A DNA stretch of 64,000 nt from Actinoplanes sp. TBRC 11911 (GTDB taxonomy: Bacteria > Actinomycetota > Actinomycetes > Mycobacteriales > Micromonosporaceae). Made by a program: the position numbers and the translations under genes. The notes beneath the pieces were generated by a model that worked only from the letters and a program-made list of their open reading frames with translations, made no database searches and was not told the DNA's origin. The stretch covers positions 228,201-292,200 of the forward strand of contig NZ_JABBNC010000007.1 of assembly GCF_012933445.1 (NCBI RefSeq). Direction: 5' to 3'. Every line of letters starts with the position of its first letter. Within the stretch, counting starts at the first letter, position 1. Below are positions 38,839 to 50,355 of the stretch, one piece after another.

Positions 38839-39732
38839 TCAGCGCGGTATCAGCGTCAAAACCGAGGCCTCCGGGCGACAAGCGAAGCGGACCGGTGCCG
38901 TCGGGTGCGTCCCGAGACCAGCGGAAACGTGCAGCCACGCGTCCGAGCCCGGCCACCGGTGCAACCCGCGAGCCATCCGATGCGGCAGGTCACAGTTCGT
39001 CGTCAGCGCCCCGTACCCGGGGACGCACACCTGCCCGCCATGCGTATGCCCGGCCAGCAGCAGCGAGAACCCGTCCGCCGCCATCGGGTTCAGCACCCGC
39101 GCCGCCGGCGTGTGCGTCACCCCGATGTGCAGGTCGGCCCCGGACGAGATCGGCCCCCCGACCGACGCGTAGTCATCCAGGTCGATATGCGGATCATCCA
39201 CGCCGACGAGCTCCACCGACCGCCCGCCCGCCTTCAGGACCGTCCGGGCGTTGTTCAGGTCGGCCCAGCCCGCATCCACGAACGCCGCCCGCAGATCGTC
39301 GGCCGGCAGCTCGGCGCCCTGCCGGTACTCCCGGTCCCGCATCAGGTACCGCAGCGGGTTCTTGAAGATCGGCCCCCGGTAGTCGTTGGAGCCGAACACG
39401 AACACCCCCGGCACCGACAGCAACGGATCAAGCGCGCGCAGCACTCCCGGCACCGAGTTCGGGTTGGCCATGTTGTCGCCGGTCACCACGACCAGGTCGG
39501 GGTCGGCGCCGATCAGCGCGTTCACCCAGTCCTGCTTGCGTCGCTGGTCGGGCATCATATGCAAATCCGAAATATGCAGAATGCGCAGCGGCTCGGCATC
39601 CGGCTCGAGAATCGGCACGTCAAAGCGCCGCAGCGTGAAGAGGTTGCGTTCAATAAGGCTCGCGTAGGCGAGGGTCAGGCCGCCGGCAGCCGCAACACCG
39701 GCACTCAGGGCAATAAGGGAGCGCTTCCGCAT
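38839..39732 (-). CDS. Calcineurin-like metallophosphoesterase (YkuE/Rv3683 type)
   Basis: 297 residues. N-terminal MRKRSLIALSAGVAAAGGLTLAYA is a signal anchor or export signal. The phosphoesterase body shows ILHISDLHM (D-x-H), VVTGDNM, GSNDYRGP (GNxD-like with S for N) and LLAGHTHGGQ. It likely acts at or outside the membrane; substrate unknown. The ATG at 39732 is seven bases after TACTCT (leaderless). It is divergent from yqeY with only 25 bp between start codons. Equivalent to Rv3683. Confidence 0.92.
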   Translation of the reverse strand: MRKRSLIALSAGVAAAGGLTLAYASLIERNLFTLRRFDVPILEPDAEPLRILHISDLHMMPDQRRKQDWVNALIGADPDLVVVTGDNMANPNSVPGVLRALDPLLSVPGVFVFGSNDYRGPIFKNPLRYLMRDREYRQGAELPADDLRAAFVDAGWADLNNARTVLKAGGRSVELVGVDDPHIDLDDYASVGGPISSGADLHIGVTHTPAARVLNPMAADGFSLLLAGHTHGGQVCVPGYGALTTNCDLPHRMARGLHRWPGSDAWLHVSAGLGTHPTAPVRFACRPEASVLTLIPR

Positions 39733-39739
39733 GCAGGCA

Positions 39740-39749
39740 AGAGTAGTTT
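39740..39749. promoter_or_regulatory. Overlapping divergent -10 boxes (metallophosphoesterase / yqeY)
   Basis: Minus strand: TACTCT (39745-39740) then 7 nt to ATG 39732. Plus strand: TAGTTT (39744-39749) then 8 nt to ATG 39758. The two boxes share two base pairs, so RNA polymerase could not occupy both at once. Confidence 0.5.
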
Positions 39750-39757
39750 CTCCGTCC

Positions 39758-40210
39758 ATGGGGACGCTGAAAGACCGCCTGAACGATGACCTGCACTCCG
39801 CGATGAAGGGCCGCGACGAGCTGACCACGTCGACGCTGCGGATGACGCTGGCCGCGGTGCGTAACGCCGAGGTGGCCGGCGCCGAGGCCCGCGACCTCTC
39901 CGACGACGAGGTCACCGCCGTCCTGGCCAAGGAGGCGAAGAAGCGTCGTGAGGCCGCGACAGCGTTCGCCGACGCGGGCCGGGCCGATCAGGCGGCCAAG
40001 GAGCGCTCCGAGGGCGAGGTCATCGAGCGCTACCTGCCGAAACAGCTCACCGACGAGGAAATCGCCGGTCTGGTCACCGACGCGCTCGCGGCGGGCGGTT
40101 TCACCGGCAAGGCCCAGATGGGCCCGGCGATGAAGGCGGCGCAGGCCGCGGTGGCGGGCCGGGCGGAAGGCGGTCGTGTGGCCGCCGAGGTCCGGCGCCA
40201 GCTTGGGTGA
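39758..40210 (+). CDS. GatB/YqeY domain protein
   Basis: 150-residue YqeY-family protein, all helical, related to the tail domain of GatB; it may touch tRNA-dependent amidation but no activity is proven. Typical start MGTLKDRLNDDLHSAMKGRDELTTSTLRM and motif EGEVIERYLPKQLTDEEI. ATG at 39758, no Shine-Dalgarno, a leaderless promoter candidate 8 nt upstream. M. tuberculosis keeps a homologue (Rv3688c) in the same neighbourhood. Confidence 0.93.
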   Translation: MGTLKDRLNDDLHSAMKGRDELTTSTLRMTLAAVRNAEVAGAEARDLSDDEVTAVLAKEAKKRREAATAFADAGRADQAAKERSEGEVIERYLPKQLTDEEIAGLVTDALAAGGFTGKAQMGPAMKAAQAAVAGRAEGGRVAAEVRRQLG

Positions 40211-40314
40211 TTCATTTTTCTCGTACGCGACGGCACAGCCCGACAACCACACCAGGCTCGCACCCGGCCCCGGATGGGCCCAGATCCGCTCAAGTCCGCG
40301 GCTAGCCAACCGAT

Positions 40315-40346
40315 TTCTCCCCGCAACGAATCCAGAGCGGGGAGAA
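40315..40346 (+). promoter_or_regulatory. Hairpin sequestering the ribosome-binding site of the next gene
   Basis: TTCTCCCCGC (40315-40324) pairs perfectly over 10 bp with GCGGGGAGAA (40337-40346), loop 12 nt. The Shine-Dalgarno GGGGAG lies wholly in the 3' arm, 6 nt before the ATG at 40351. Translation would need the stem to open. Confidence 0.6.
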
Positions 40347-40350
40347 ACGG

Positions 40351-41436
40351 ATGACTTGCACGCATTGCGGAGCACCGAGTACCCAGCCAAGCGGCCCCTG
40401 CGCCACCTGCGCCCCACCGACCGCTTGGCCGCAGCCCGACACCGACGCCCCGAGCGGCCTGGTCGCCCCACCCACGTACAGCGCCAGCGCGGCCACCCCC
40501 GACCTGGAGGAGCCTCCGAGCGGCCTGCCGCACCTGGGCGGGGGCGCACCACCCGCGCCGCCCTCGAACGTCGAGCAGTACCCCGACGCACCGCTTGAGC
40601 AGCTACCGACGTTCGCCCCACCAACCCCAGCCGACCCGCATCTGGTCTCCGAGTACAGCGCCACCCTGCCCGCGACAAACGCCCCCGTCTACGCGCCAGG
40701 CAGCAACGAGGACACCGTCCCCATCCCGTCCGCGGCCTCCGTGGCAGCCCCACCCGCCGCCCCGCACTACGGCGCCGCCCCCTTCGCAGCCACAGCTCCA
40801 GTGGCAGCCCCGTACAGCACCGCCCCCCTCGCAGCCACGGCACCCGTGGCAGCCCCGTACAGCACCGCCCCCCTCGCAGCCACAGCTCCCGTGGCAGCCC
40901 CGTACAGCGCAAGCATTTCCGCCTCCGCCCAGGTGCCATACACCCCCCAGGGCGGCGAGCACATCGCCTCACCCGTCACACCCACCGCCCGGATGCCCGG
41001 CCACTACGCCACCGCACCCGTTGCACCCACCGATGCCACGACGGGCCAATACGCAGCCCCACCACCGCAATACGCCCCACCGGCCACCGCTCAGCAGTTC
41101 CCCACCGCACCCGCACCGCAATACACAGCGCCCTACGCCCCAGGGGCATACGGCGCGCCATCCCCCTACGGCCTTCCGTATTTCCCCGACCAAACCTCAG
41201 CGGTCCCGGCCGCCAGCGTCCTCAGCGTCGTCGCCATCGTCCTGGCGGCCTTCGCCGTAGCCATCAGCTTCTTCGTGAGCCCACTGGTCCCCGCCGCCGG
41301 CGCCGTGGTCTGCGCCTCCATCGGCCTGCGACGCCGCGAACGCCTCGCCAAGCTGGCCCTGATCCTGGGCATCGTCGCCACCGTCTACGCCCTGGGAATC
41401 CTGGCCCTCAACGTCCTGGCCTACGCGCTGCTCTAA
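40351..41436 (+). CDS. Zinc-ribbon, Pro/Ala-rich membrane protein (DUF4190-like C-terminus)
   Basis: 361 residues. It opens with a short zinc ribbon (CTHCG...CATC), then ~240 residues of Pro/Ala/Thr/Tyr repeats, including about four near-identical ATAPVAAPYSTAPLA units (~40770-40910). It ends with two TM hairpins (VLSVVAIVLAAFAVAISFFV and LALILGIVATVYALGILAL) as in DUF4190. Function unknown; the arm is likely cytoplasmic. Followed by a strong terminator. Confidence 0.83.
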   Translation: MTCTHCGAPSTQPSGPCATCAPPTAWPQPDTDAPSGLVAPPTYSASAATPDLEEPPSGLPHLGGGAPPAPPSNVEQYPDAPLEQLPTFAPPTPADPHLVSEYSATLPATNAPVYAPGSNEDTVPIPSAASVAAPPAAPHYGAAPFAATAPVAAPYSTAPLAATAPVAAPYSTAPLAATAPVAAPYSASISASAQVPYTPQGGEHIASPVTPTARMPGHYATAPVAPTDATTGQYAAPPPQYAPPATAQQFPTAPAPQYTAPYAPGAYGAPSPYGLPYFPDQTSAVPAASVLSVVAIVLAAFAVAISFFVSPLVPAAGAVVCASIGLRRRERLAKLALILGIVATVYALGILALNVLAYALL

Positions 41437-41456
41437 GCGGCCATCAACCCTTTCCA

Positions 41457-41487
41457 GGCTGGTCCCTCCAATAAGGAGGGATCAGCC
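41457..41487 (+). terminator. Terminator hairpin
   Basis: GGCTGGTCCCTCC / GGAGGGATCAGCC with a 5-nt AATAA loop and one G-U pair. A second stem CCCCACCC/GGGTGGGG lies just after (~41508-41530), so the site may serve both strands. Confidence 0.82.
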
Positions 41488-41683
41488 CGCCAACCGCTAC
41501 TGCTACCCCACCCCGGTCCTGGGTGGGGTCGAGTCAAGCGGGTGGGTCTGACAAATTTTCCGGGTTATCCACAGGCGCGAGCGAGCGGCTGCATCCAGAC
41601 CATCCACTTAGTACGCTAACAGCATGCCGGGCTCCCTACGCGACCTTTTCAGCCGGAGGCCGAGCGCGAAGATCTGAGGAGTA

Positions 41684-41983
41684 TCAGAGCGCGAGCTGCG
41701 GCCGCACCGGCACCGCGGTAACCGTCGGCCCGGCACTACGCACGGGCAACTGCTGCTGCGGCACCGAATAGGGCCCGAGCATGGTCTCCACCGACGGCGC
41801 CGCCGCTGGGCGATCATTGAGCTGGATCAACCGCGCGGCCCGGGCCAGGGATCCGGTTTCACCGTCCCGGAAACCCTCTCGATAGCCCTTCTCATAGCGT
41901 TCACCACGGCCGAGAGCGCGACCTAACGCGAAACACGTCGACCCGGCCAGGGCAAGCAGGAAAAACAAGGCGAAGGGTGTCAC
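41684..41983 (-). CDS. Small single-pass membrane protein, unknown
   Basis: 99 residues: TM at ~3-22 (FALFFLLALAGSTCFALG), then a charged repeat-like ERYEKGYREGFRDGETG and a Pro-rich tail. GTG at 41983 follows AAGGA at ~8 nt, which supports a real gene. Not assigned to a known family. The positively biased region after the TM suggests the C-terminus is inside. Confidence 0.65.
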   Translation of the reverse strand: MTPFALFFLLALAGSTCFALGRALGRGERYEKGYREGFRDGETGSLARAARLIQLNDRPAAAPSVETMLGPYSVPQQQLPVRSAGPTVTAVPVRPQLAL

Positions 41984-42089
41984 GGAAAGTTCCTTCCGAG
42001 CAATATGTTCACATCATCCAAAAAGTACCGTCGGACACGCCGTCATAAAGTCAGACCGGCATCAAGTACGCGTTCGGGTGACGCTCAGC

Positions 42090-42437
42090 GCACTCCGGCC
42101 GGCCCGAGCCAATCCAGCACCGACGACGGGTCGAGCGGCCAGTAGAAGGGGGCCGAGCGCGGCGAGCTGTGCGTTCTCGATCCCCCCGCATCCCGAAGAT
42201 CTGCGCCAGCTCCACGATGGTCTTCGCCAATGCGAAATGAGAACGAAAGCCGAAATTCTCAATGGACAGCTGAACGCCGAGCCGACGGGGGATACCGGCA
42301 AGCATCCACTGCCCGATGTCGACGATCAGACCGAATTCCTCGGCGACCGGCACGAAGTCGACCGGCGACACCACCCATGCGCCGGCGGGTCGGGACGCCA
42401 ACCGCACCGGAACGACCGAGCCCGGGCCGGGTCGACC
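42090..42437 (-). pseudogene. Decayed EAL-domain (c-di-GMP phosphodiesterase) remnant
   Basis: Minus-strand reading gives VVSPVDFVPVAEEFGLIVDIG (EAL-type SPxxFIPxAEExGLI), then after a large internal deletion LGVQLSIENFGFRSH (IDDFGTG-like) and FALAKTIVELAQIFGMR. A frameshift is then needed to continue GIENAQLAALGPLLLAARP, the EAL C-terminal GxEN..QLAAL....ARP segment. The E-A-L metal site and most of the barrel are lost. It lies directly downstream of the FIST gene stop, so it may once have been fused to it or in one operon with it. Confidence 0.7.
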
Positions 42438-42443
42438 AGGCGA

Positions 42444-43574
42444 TCACGCCAGGGCGAGCGTCACCAGCGTGAGCGCGTGCATCCCCAGTGCCCCCCGAAC
42501 CCGAGCGATCTCGCCGAGCGTATAGAGACCGACGAACGGCGCATCGTCCAGCGCCTCCCGGATCACCGCGATCTCGTCATCGAGGTCGCCGCCGTCCTTA
42601 GCAAGCCCGGCCCGCCGTCCTCCGCAGTCGAACAGAATCGCCCCGAGCGGGGGAAGCCCGTCGAGCTGGGACACCGCCTCCATGCACGACGAAGACGCGC
42701 CGGCCAGCAGCGCCGGCCGATCCGCCTCCATCGGCCAGACCACCGCCCCCTGCGGGAGGTCCGCCGTGCCCCACACCGAACGTTCCTCGTCGGACCCGGC
42801 GTGGATCACCCGGATGTCCGCACCGCCGCGCCGGGGCAGCCCCAACGGCGGAAGCCGCCCGTCGAAGCGCCGCCGCAGGACGTCGAGCGCCGGTTCACCG
42901 TCCAGCTCGTAGATGTGCGTACCCTCGCCCCGGGTAACCGTCATCGGGGGCTCGACGCGACTCCAGCCGTGCGCGACCCCCACACCGATCGGCCCGTCCG
43001 AGCCGAGCGCGACCCCCACGACCGACCCGGTGAGCACCTCGTCGCCGTAGAACTGAAACGTCTCCGCAAATTGGCGGTCATCCCCGCTCAGGCCGCCGAC
43101 CAGCGGAATCGTCGCTCCCACCGACGAGGACGCGCCCCGAACGATCTCGTGCGGCCGTGGCGCGAGCCCGTCGCAGAGCAGGATCAGCACCCGGTTGTCG
43201 TCATGCATCCCGTGCAGCGCGGAAGCTGCCGCGGCCCCGGCGGCGCGCGGATCGTGCGGATCGACGTGGGCCGCGCGCGCCTGCACGGTGAAGCCGTCCC
43301 CGCCGAGCGCCGAGATGACCACCCCGCCGTCACCGGCTCCGTCGCCGGCCAGCTCACCGATCGTGGTGGTGCCGACGATGACCGCGTCCCGGCCGGCCTC
43401 GGCGCGCACGGCCGCGAGCAGCACCGGAAGGTCGTGGGCCACCGAGCAGAACACGAAGACCGCCTTGGGCGTACGGCCGCCGATCGCCTCCGCCGCGGCC
43501 TCGGCACCCGCCTTCGCGGAGTCCGGCACGCGGCTGCGACCTCCGCCGAACCATCGGTGCGGGTTGGTCTGCAT
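42444..43574 (-). CDS. FIST-domain (FIST_N + FIST_C) sensory protein
   Basis: 376 residues. The N-terminal FIST_N core has KAVFVFCSVAHDL, VGTTTIGELAG and VLILLCDGLAPRPHEIVRG. FIST_C has IDPxx-like VVWPMEAD, LLAGASSSCMEAV and AILFDCGGRRAGL. FIST domains are thought to sense small ligands such as amino acids and often sit beside c-di-GMP or kinase output domains. Here the output candidate is the ruined EAL remnant downstream. The ATG at 43574 follows AGAGGAT. Divergent from pyrE. Confidence 0.88.
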   Translation of the reverse strand: MQTNPHRWFGGGRSRVPDSAKAGAEAAAEAIGGRTPKAVFVFCSVAHDLPVLLAAVRAEAGRDAVIVGTTTIGELAGDGAGDGGVVISALGGDGFTVQARAAHVDPHDPRAAGAAAASALHGMHDDNRVLILLCDGLAPRPHEIVRGASSSVGATIPLVGGLSGDDRQFAETFQFYGDEVLTGSVVGVALGSDGPIGVGVAHGWSRVEPPMTVTRGEGTHIYELDGEPALDVLRRRFDGRLPPLGLPRRGGADIRVIHAGSDEERSVWGTADLPQGAVVWPMEADRPALLAGASSSCMEAVSQLDGLPPLGAILFDCGGRRAGLAKDGGDLDDEIAVIREALDDAPFVGLYTLGEIARVRGALGMHALTLVTLALA

Positions 43575-43655
43575 GATCCTCTGATCGGCATGGTGAGCCG
43601 GTTGCTGAGAGGGTGCCGTCGGGTGCGCGAACAGCGCCTGTCAGGCTTGCTTCTT

Positions 43656-44180
43656 GTGACAGACTCTGACCTCGCGCGGCAGGTCCGCGCCGTGAGCCGC
43701 CTGACCGGCGAGTTCGTCCTGCGTTCCGGCCGGATCGCCAACGAATACTTCGACAAGTACCAGTTCGAGGCGGACCCGGAGCTGCTCGACCAGCTCGCCG
43801 AGCAGATGGCCGTGCTGATCCCGGAGGGCACCGAGGTGCTGGCCGGTCTGGAGATGGGCGGCATCGCGGTGGTGACCGCGCTGGCCCGGCACGCCAAGCT
43901 GCCCACCGCGTTCGTCCGCAAGCAGGCCAAGCAGTACGGCACCGCGCGTCTGGCCGAGGGCGCCGAGGTGGCCGGCCGGCGGGTGCTGGTGATCGAGGAC
44001 GTGGTCACCTCGGGCGGCCAGGTGGTCATCTCCACCGGCGAGCTGCGCAATCTGGGTGCTCACGTGGACCACGCGCTCTGCGTGATCGACCGCCAGGAGG
44101 GCGGCGCCCAGGCGCTGGCCGCCGAGGGCATCACGCTGCGGGCGCTGCTGACGCGCGCCGACCTCGACGCGGCAGCCTAG
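43656..44180 (+). CDS. pyrE: Orotate phosphoribosyltransferase
   Basis: Makes OMP from orotate and PRPP. 174 residues from GTG 43656 (VTDSDLARQVRAVSRL). Motifs: FVRKQAKQYGTARLAEG and the PRPP loop VLVIEDVVTSGGQV. No clear Shine-Dalgarno precedes the GTG; a much longer open frame upstream is an artefact running through FIST. Its TAG stop shares a CTAG with the stop of cutA on the other strand. Confidence 0.93.
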   Translation: MTDSDLARQVRAVSRLTGEFVLRSGRIANEYFDKYQFEADPELLDQLAEQMAVLIPEGTEVLAGLEMGGIAVVTALARHAKLPTAFVRKQAKQYGTARLAEGAEVAGRRVLVIEDVVTSGGQVVISTGELRNLGAHVDHALCVIDRQEGGAQALAAEGITLRALLTRADLDAAA

Positions 44181-44500
44181 GCGGTTTGGTCAAGCACCCA
44201 TTCCACGTACGCCGGATTGCCTGCCAAGATCGGCAGAGCGATCACGCACGGCACCTCGTACGCGTGCTCGGCGTTGGCCCGCTCGATGATCCGGTCGACC
44301 AGGGACAGTCGGGTGTGCAGGGCGACCCGCGCCTCGGGATCGTCCTGCACACCGCCGTCCCAGCGGTAGATCGAGCGGATCGTCGCGATCTCCTGACCGC
44401 ACGCGGCGAGCCGGTCCTCGACCAGGCGGCGGGTGAACTCGGCGAGCCACTCCGGGTCACCCGCAGTAATCACCAATTCGCAGATGCCGGTGTCGCTCAT
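44177..44500 (-). CDS. cutA: CutA1-like divalent-cation tolerance protein
   Basis: 107-residue small trimeric protein of the CutA1 family; the copper-tolerance role known from E. coli is not established here. Family core: LAACGQEIATIRSIYRWDGGVQ and HAYEVPCVIALPI. The ATG at 44500 overlaps the asd stop (ATGA), so it is the last gene of lysC-asd-cutA. It converges with pyrE on the shared CTAG. Confidence 0.9.
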   Translation of the reverse strand: MSDTGICELVITAGDPEWLAEFTRRLVEDRLAACGQEIATIRSIYRWDGGVQDDPEARVALHTRLSLVDRIIERANAEHAYEVPCVIALPILAGNPAYVEWVLDQTA

Positions 44501-45558
44501 CGGCCCGGCAAGCCCTCGGCCGCGATCAGCTCGGCGATCTGCACCGTGTTCAGCGCGGCGCCCTTGCGCCGGTTGTCGCCGGTGACGAACAGGTCGAGCG
44601 CCCGCGGGTCGTCCATGGCCCGGCGGATGCGGCCCACCCAGGACGGATCGGTGCCGACCGCGTCGATCGGCATCGGGAACTCGCCCGACTCCGGGTCGTC
44701 GACCAGGATCACCCCGGGCGCGTTGCGCAGCACCTGACGGGCGCCCTCGGCGTCCACCTCGGAGCCGAACACCGCGTGCACGGCGATGGAGTGGCCGGTC
44801 ACGACCGGGACGCGTACGCAGGTGGCGGAGACCTTGAGCGCCGGAAGGCCGAGGATCTTGCGGGATTCGTTGCGCAGTTTGAGCTCTTCGGAGGACCAGC
44901 CGAGCGGCTCCAGGTCACCGGACCAGGGCACCACGTTGAGGGCAAGCGGCGCGCTGAACGGGCCGAGATCGTCGCCGACGGCCTGCCGCACATTACCGGG
45001 CCGGGAGCCGAGCAGCCGGTCGCCGGCCACCTTGGTGAGCTGGTCGTGCAGCGTGTCCACGCCCAGCTGACCGGCGCCGGAGGCCGACTGGTAGGACGCG
45101 AGGACCAGTTCGCGCAGCCCGTACTCGTGGTGCAGCGGCGCGATCGCCATGATCATCGCCATCGTGGTGCAGTTGGCGTTGGAGACGATGTCGCGCGGGC
45201 GGTGCTTCAGCACCGACGGGTTGACCTCGGGCACCACCAGCGGCACGTCCGGCTCCATCCGGAACGCGGCCGAATTGTCCACCACGGTGGCGCCGTGCGC
45301 GGTGGCGACCGGCGCCCACTCCAGCGAGACGTCGTCGGGCACGTCGAACATGGCCACGTCCACGCCGTCGAACGCTTCCGGCGTGATCTCCTGGACGGTG
45401 AGCTGCTCGCCCCGGCAGCTCAGCCGCTTGCCGGCCGAGCGCGCGGAGGCGATCAGCCGGATCTCGCCCCAGACGTTGCGCCGGGACGAGAGCAGCTCGA
45501 GCATGACGGTGCCGACGGAGCCGGTGGCTCCGACGACGGCGAGCGTGGGCTCGGCCAT
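44497..45558 (-). CDS. asd: Aspartate-semialdehyde dehydrogenase
   Basis: Reduces aspartyl phosphate to aspartate semialdehyde for lysine, threonine, methionine and diaminopimelate. 353 residues with NADP-binding GATGSVGTVMLELL and active-site Cys in NANCTTMAM. It begins 3 nt after the lysC stop and is ATGA-coupled to cutA. Same lysC-asd order as Rv3709c-Rv3708c. Confidence 0.97.
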   Translation of the reverse strand: MAEPTLAVVGATGSVGTVMLELLSSRRNVWGEIRLIASARSAGKRLSCRGEQLTVQEITPEAFDGVDVAMFDVPDDVSLEWAPVATAHGATVVDNSAAFRMEPDVPLVVPEVNPSVLKHRPRDIVSNANCTTMAMIMAIAPLHHEYGLRELVLASYQSASGAGQLGVDTLHDQLTKVAGDRLLGSRPGNVRQAVGDDLGPFSAPLALNVVPWSGDLEPLGWSSEELKLRNESRKILGLPALKVSATCVRVPVVTGHSIAVHAVFGSEVDAEGARQVLRNAPGVILVDDPESGEFPMPIDAVGTDPSWVGRIRRAMDDPRALDLFVTGDNRRKGAALNTVQIAELIAAEGLPGR

Positions 45559-45561
45559 GTG

Positions 45562-46827
<1,266 letters not shown>

Positions 46828-46988
46828 GGCGAAAACCCATCCTTACTGAGGCAGGACAATCGGAACCACATTAGCCGCGTACGCAACGCCCTCCGACAGC
46901 CGATCCCAGATTCCGGTTTTCCGACACGCCCGGCGTCGCAAGCGCGTCGGAACCGGGCGTTGTGGCCGAAGGAGGCGAGAATGTCTCG

Positions 46989-47768
46989 GTGCGTCCCCAC
47001 TTCGTGATCGCGACCGCCCTGCTGCTGCTCGGCGGTCTCGCGGCGTGCGGCGACGACGCGGCGCAGCCGGCACCTTCACCGAGCGCCGCCCCGCCACCGG
47101 CGGTCGACGACAACGCCCGCAACGACCTGGTGGCCCGTGCCGCGCTAGCCCAGGACAAGTCGTACGCGGCGCTGTATTCGCTGGATGACGGCACCGGCAC
47201 GCCGCGTGACGTGGTGGCCACCATCGCCGCGGACGGCACCTGGCGGGTGGACGTGGCCAAGGGCGCGTTCGGCGGCACCACCGACGAGTCGATCGTCTCC
47301 ACCCCGGCCGGCGTCTACCAGTGCACTGTCGCAACCGCGGCGAACCCGATCACGCCGGCCTGCGTCCGGGTGGCAAACCCGGGCAAACCGGTGCCGGCGA
47401 AGTACGACCCCAGCGTCGAGCGGCTCTTTCAGCCCGCGCTGAACGTGTTCACCGATCGGCAGGCCGCCATCGCGGTCACCGAGGTGGCGCCGCTGGCCGG
47501 GGTCAAGGGCGACTGCTACTCGATCGACTCGATCTCGGCGGCGCTGGACGCCCCGGTCGACGTCGGCATCTACTGCTATGCCGCGGACGGCGTGCTGACC
47601 GGGGTCCGGGTCGGGTTCGGCGTGCTGAAGCTGGTCAACCAGGTGGCCGGGCCGAAGACGGTGGGGTTGCCCGGCCAGGTCGTGGACGAGGCCCCGATGG
47701 AGACCGCGAGCCCCGAGCCGCCGTCGGCACCGACCGGCGCGGGATCCGGCGCCCCGTCACCCGCCTGA
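46989..47768 (+). CDS. Secreted lipoprotein, unknown function
   Basis: ~259 residues with signal VRPHFVIATALLLLGG and lipobox LAAC, then a Pro/Ser spacer and a ~190-residue extracellular domain with two Cys pairs (YQCTVATA..PACVRV; GDCYSID..IYCYAAD). No family recognised. The start is unclear: AAGGAGG fits best an out-of-frame ATG at 46981 that opens an 8-codon frame ending TGA 47005-47007, overlapping an in-frame GTG (47004). GTG 46989 gives the best signal peptide; GTG 46962 is also possible. Confidence 0.75.
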   Translation: MRPHFVIATALLLLGGLAACGDDAAQPAPSPSAAPPPAVDDNARNDLVARAALAQDKSYAALYSLDDGTGTPRDVVATIAADGTWRVDVAKGAFGGTTDESIVSTPAGVYQCTVATAANPITPACVRVANPGKPVPAKYDPSVERLFQPALNVFTDRQAAIAVTEVAPLAGVKGDCYSIDSISAALDAPVDVGIYCYAADGVLTGVRVGFGVLKLVNQVAGPKTVGLPGQVVDEAPMETASPEPPSAPTGAGSGAPSPA

Positions 47769-47802
47769 GCTGCAGCGGTCCCACGATCCGGGCGTAAAGT
47801 GA

Positions 47803-49683
<1,881 letters not shown>

Positions 49684-49713
49684 GCTCGACGGGCGGAGTG
49701 GGCACGCCGGCCC

Positions 49714-49719
49714 TACCCT
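49714..49719 (+). promoter_or_regulatory. -10 box for leaderless HNH gene
   Basis: TACCCT then six bases then GTG 49726, identical box and spacing to ponA2. Confidence 0.5.
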
Positions 49720-49725
49720 GAAGGC

Positions 49726-50355
49726 GTGCCCCTCCCCCGATTTGCCGCACCGCTCCTCGCCGCCGTCCTCACGCTGACCGCCTGCCAGCAGGTCCCGATC
49801 GCCACCGGGCCGCCCGCGCCGGGCGACGGTTCCTCGGTGGAATCCCAGCTGGACAGTCTCCAGGTGGCCAAGGCCGGGTCCATGAAGGGCTACACCCGCG
49901 AGAAGTTCCCGCATTGGCGCAGCACCGGCGAGAATTGCGACGTCCGCGACTCGGTGCTCAAGCGGGACGGCACGAAGGTGAAGCTGTCCGGGTGCAATGT
50001 GGTCGCCGGGACATGGAAGAGCATCTACGACGGCAAGGTGCTCGACTCCCCGACGAAGGTCGACATCGACCACATGGTGCCGCTGGCCAACGCCTGGCGG
50101 TCCGGCGCCGCCGCGTGGACCACCGACAAGCGCTCCGACTTCGCCAACGACCTCGACGATCCGCAGCTCGTGGCGGTGTCGGCCGGCTCCAACCGGTCGA
50201 AGGGCGATCAGGACCCATCTACCTGGAAGCCCCCGGCGAAGGCCAGTTGGTGCGAGTATGCGGAGGACTGGATCGCGGTCAAGGCGCACTGGAAGCTCAC
50301 CGTCACGACCGCCGAGAAATCCGCACTCTCCGACATGCTGGGAGCCTGCACATGA
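49726..50355 (+). CDS. Secreted HNH endonuclease-like lipoprotein
   Basis: 209 residues. Signal peptide with lipobox LTAC (Cys ~20), then a GmrSD/DUF1524-type HNH domain: DIDHMVPLANAWRSGA (catalytic His) and SNRSKGDQDPSTWKPP, C-terminal WCEYAEDWIAVKAHW. Two disulfide-capable Cys pairs are present. Likely an extracellular or surface nuclease for DNA scavenging or defence. GTG start is leaderless-type. The stop overlaps the next gene (ATGA). Confidence 0.9.
   Translation: MPLPRFAAPLLAAVLTLTACQQVPIATGPPAPGDGSSVESQLDSLQVAKAGSMKGYTREKFPHWRSTGENCDVRDSVLKRDGTKVKLSGCNVVAGTWKSIYDGKVLDSPTKVDIDHMVPLANAWRSGAAAWTTDKRSDFANDLDDPQLVAVSAGSNRSKGDQDPSTWKPPAKASWCEYAEDWIAVKAHWKLTVTTAEKSALSDMLGACT

Noticed and set aside
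42078..44180. 700-codon form of pyrE
   Set aside because: Only the last 174 codons resemble PyrE; the rest runs opposite to the FIST gene.
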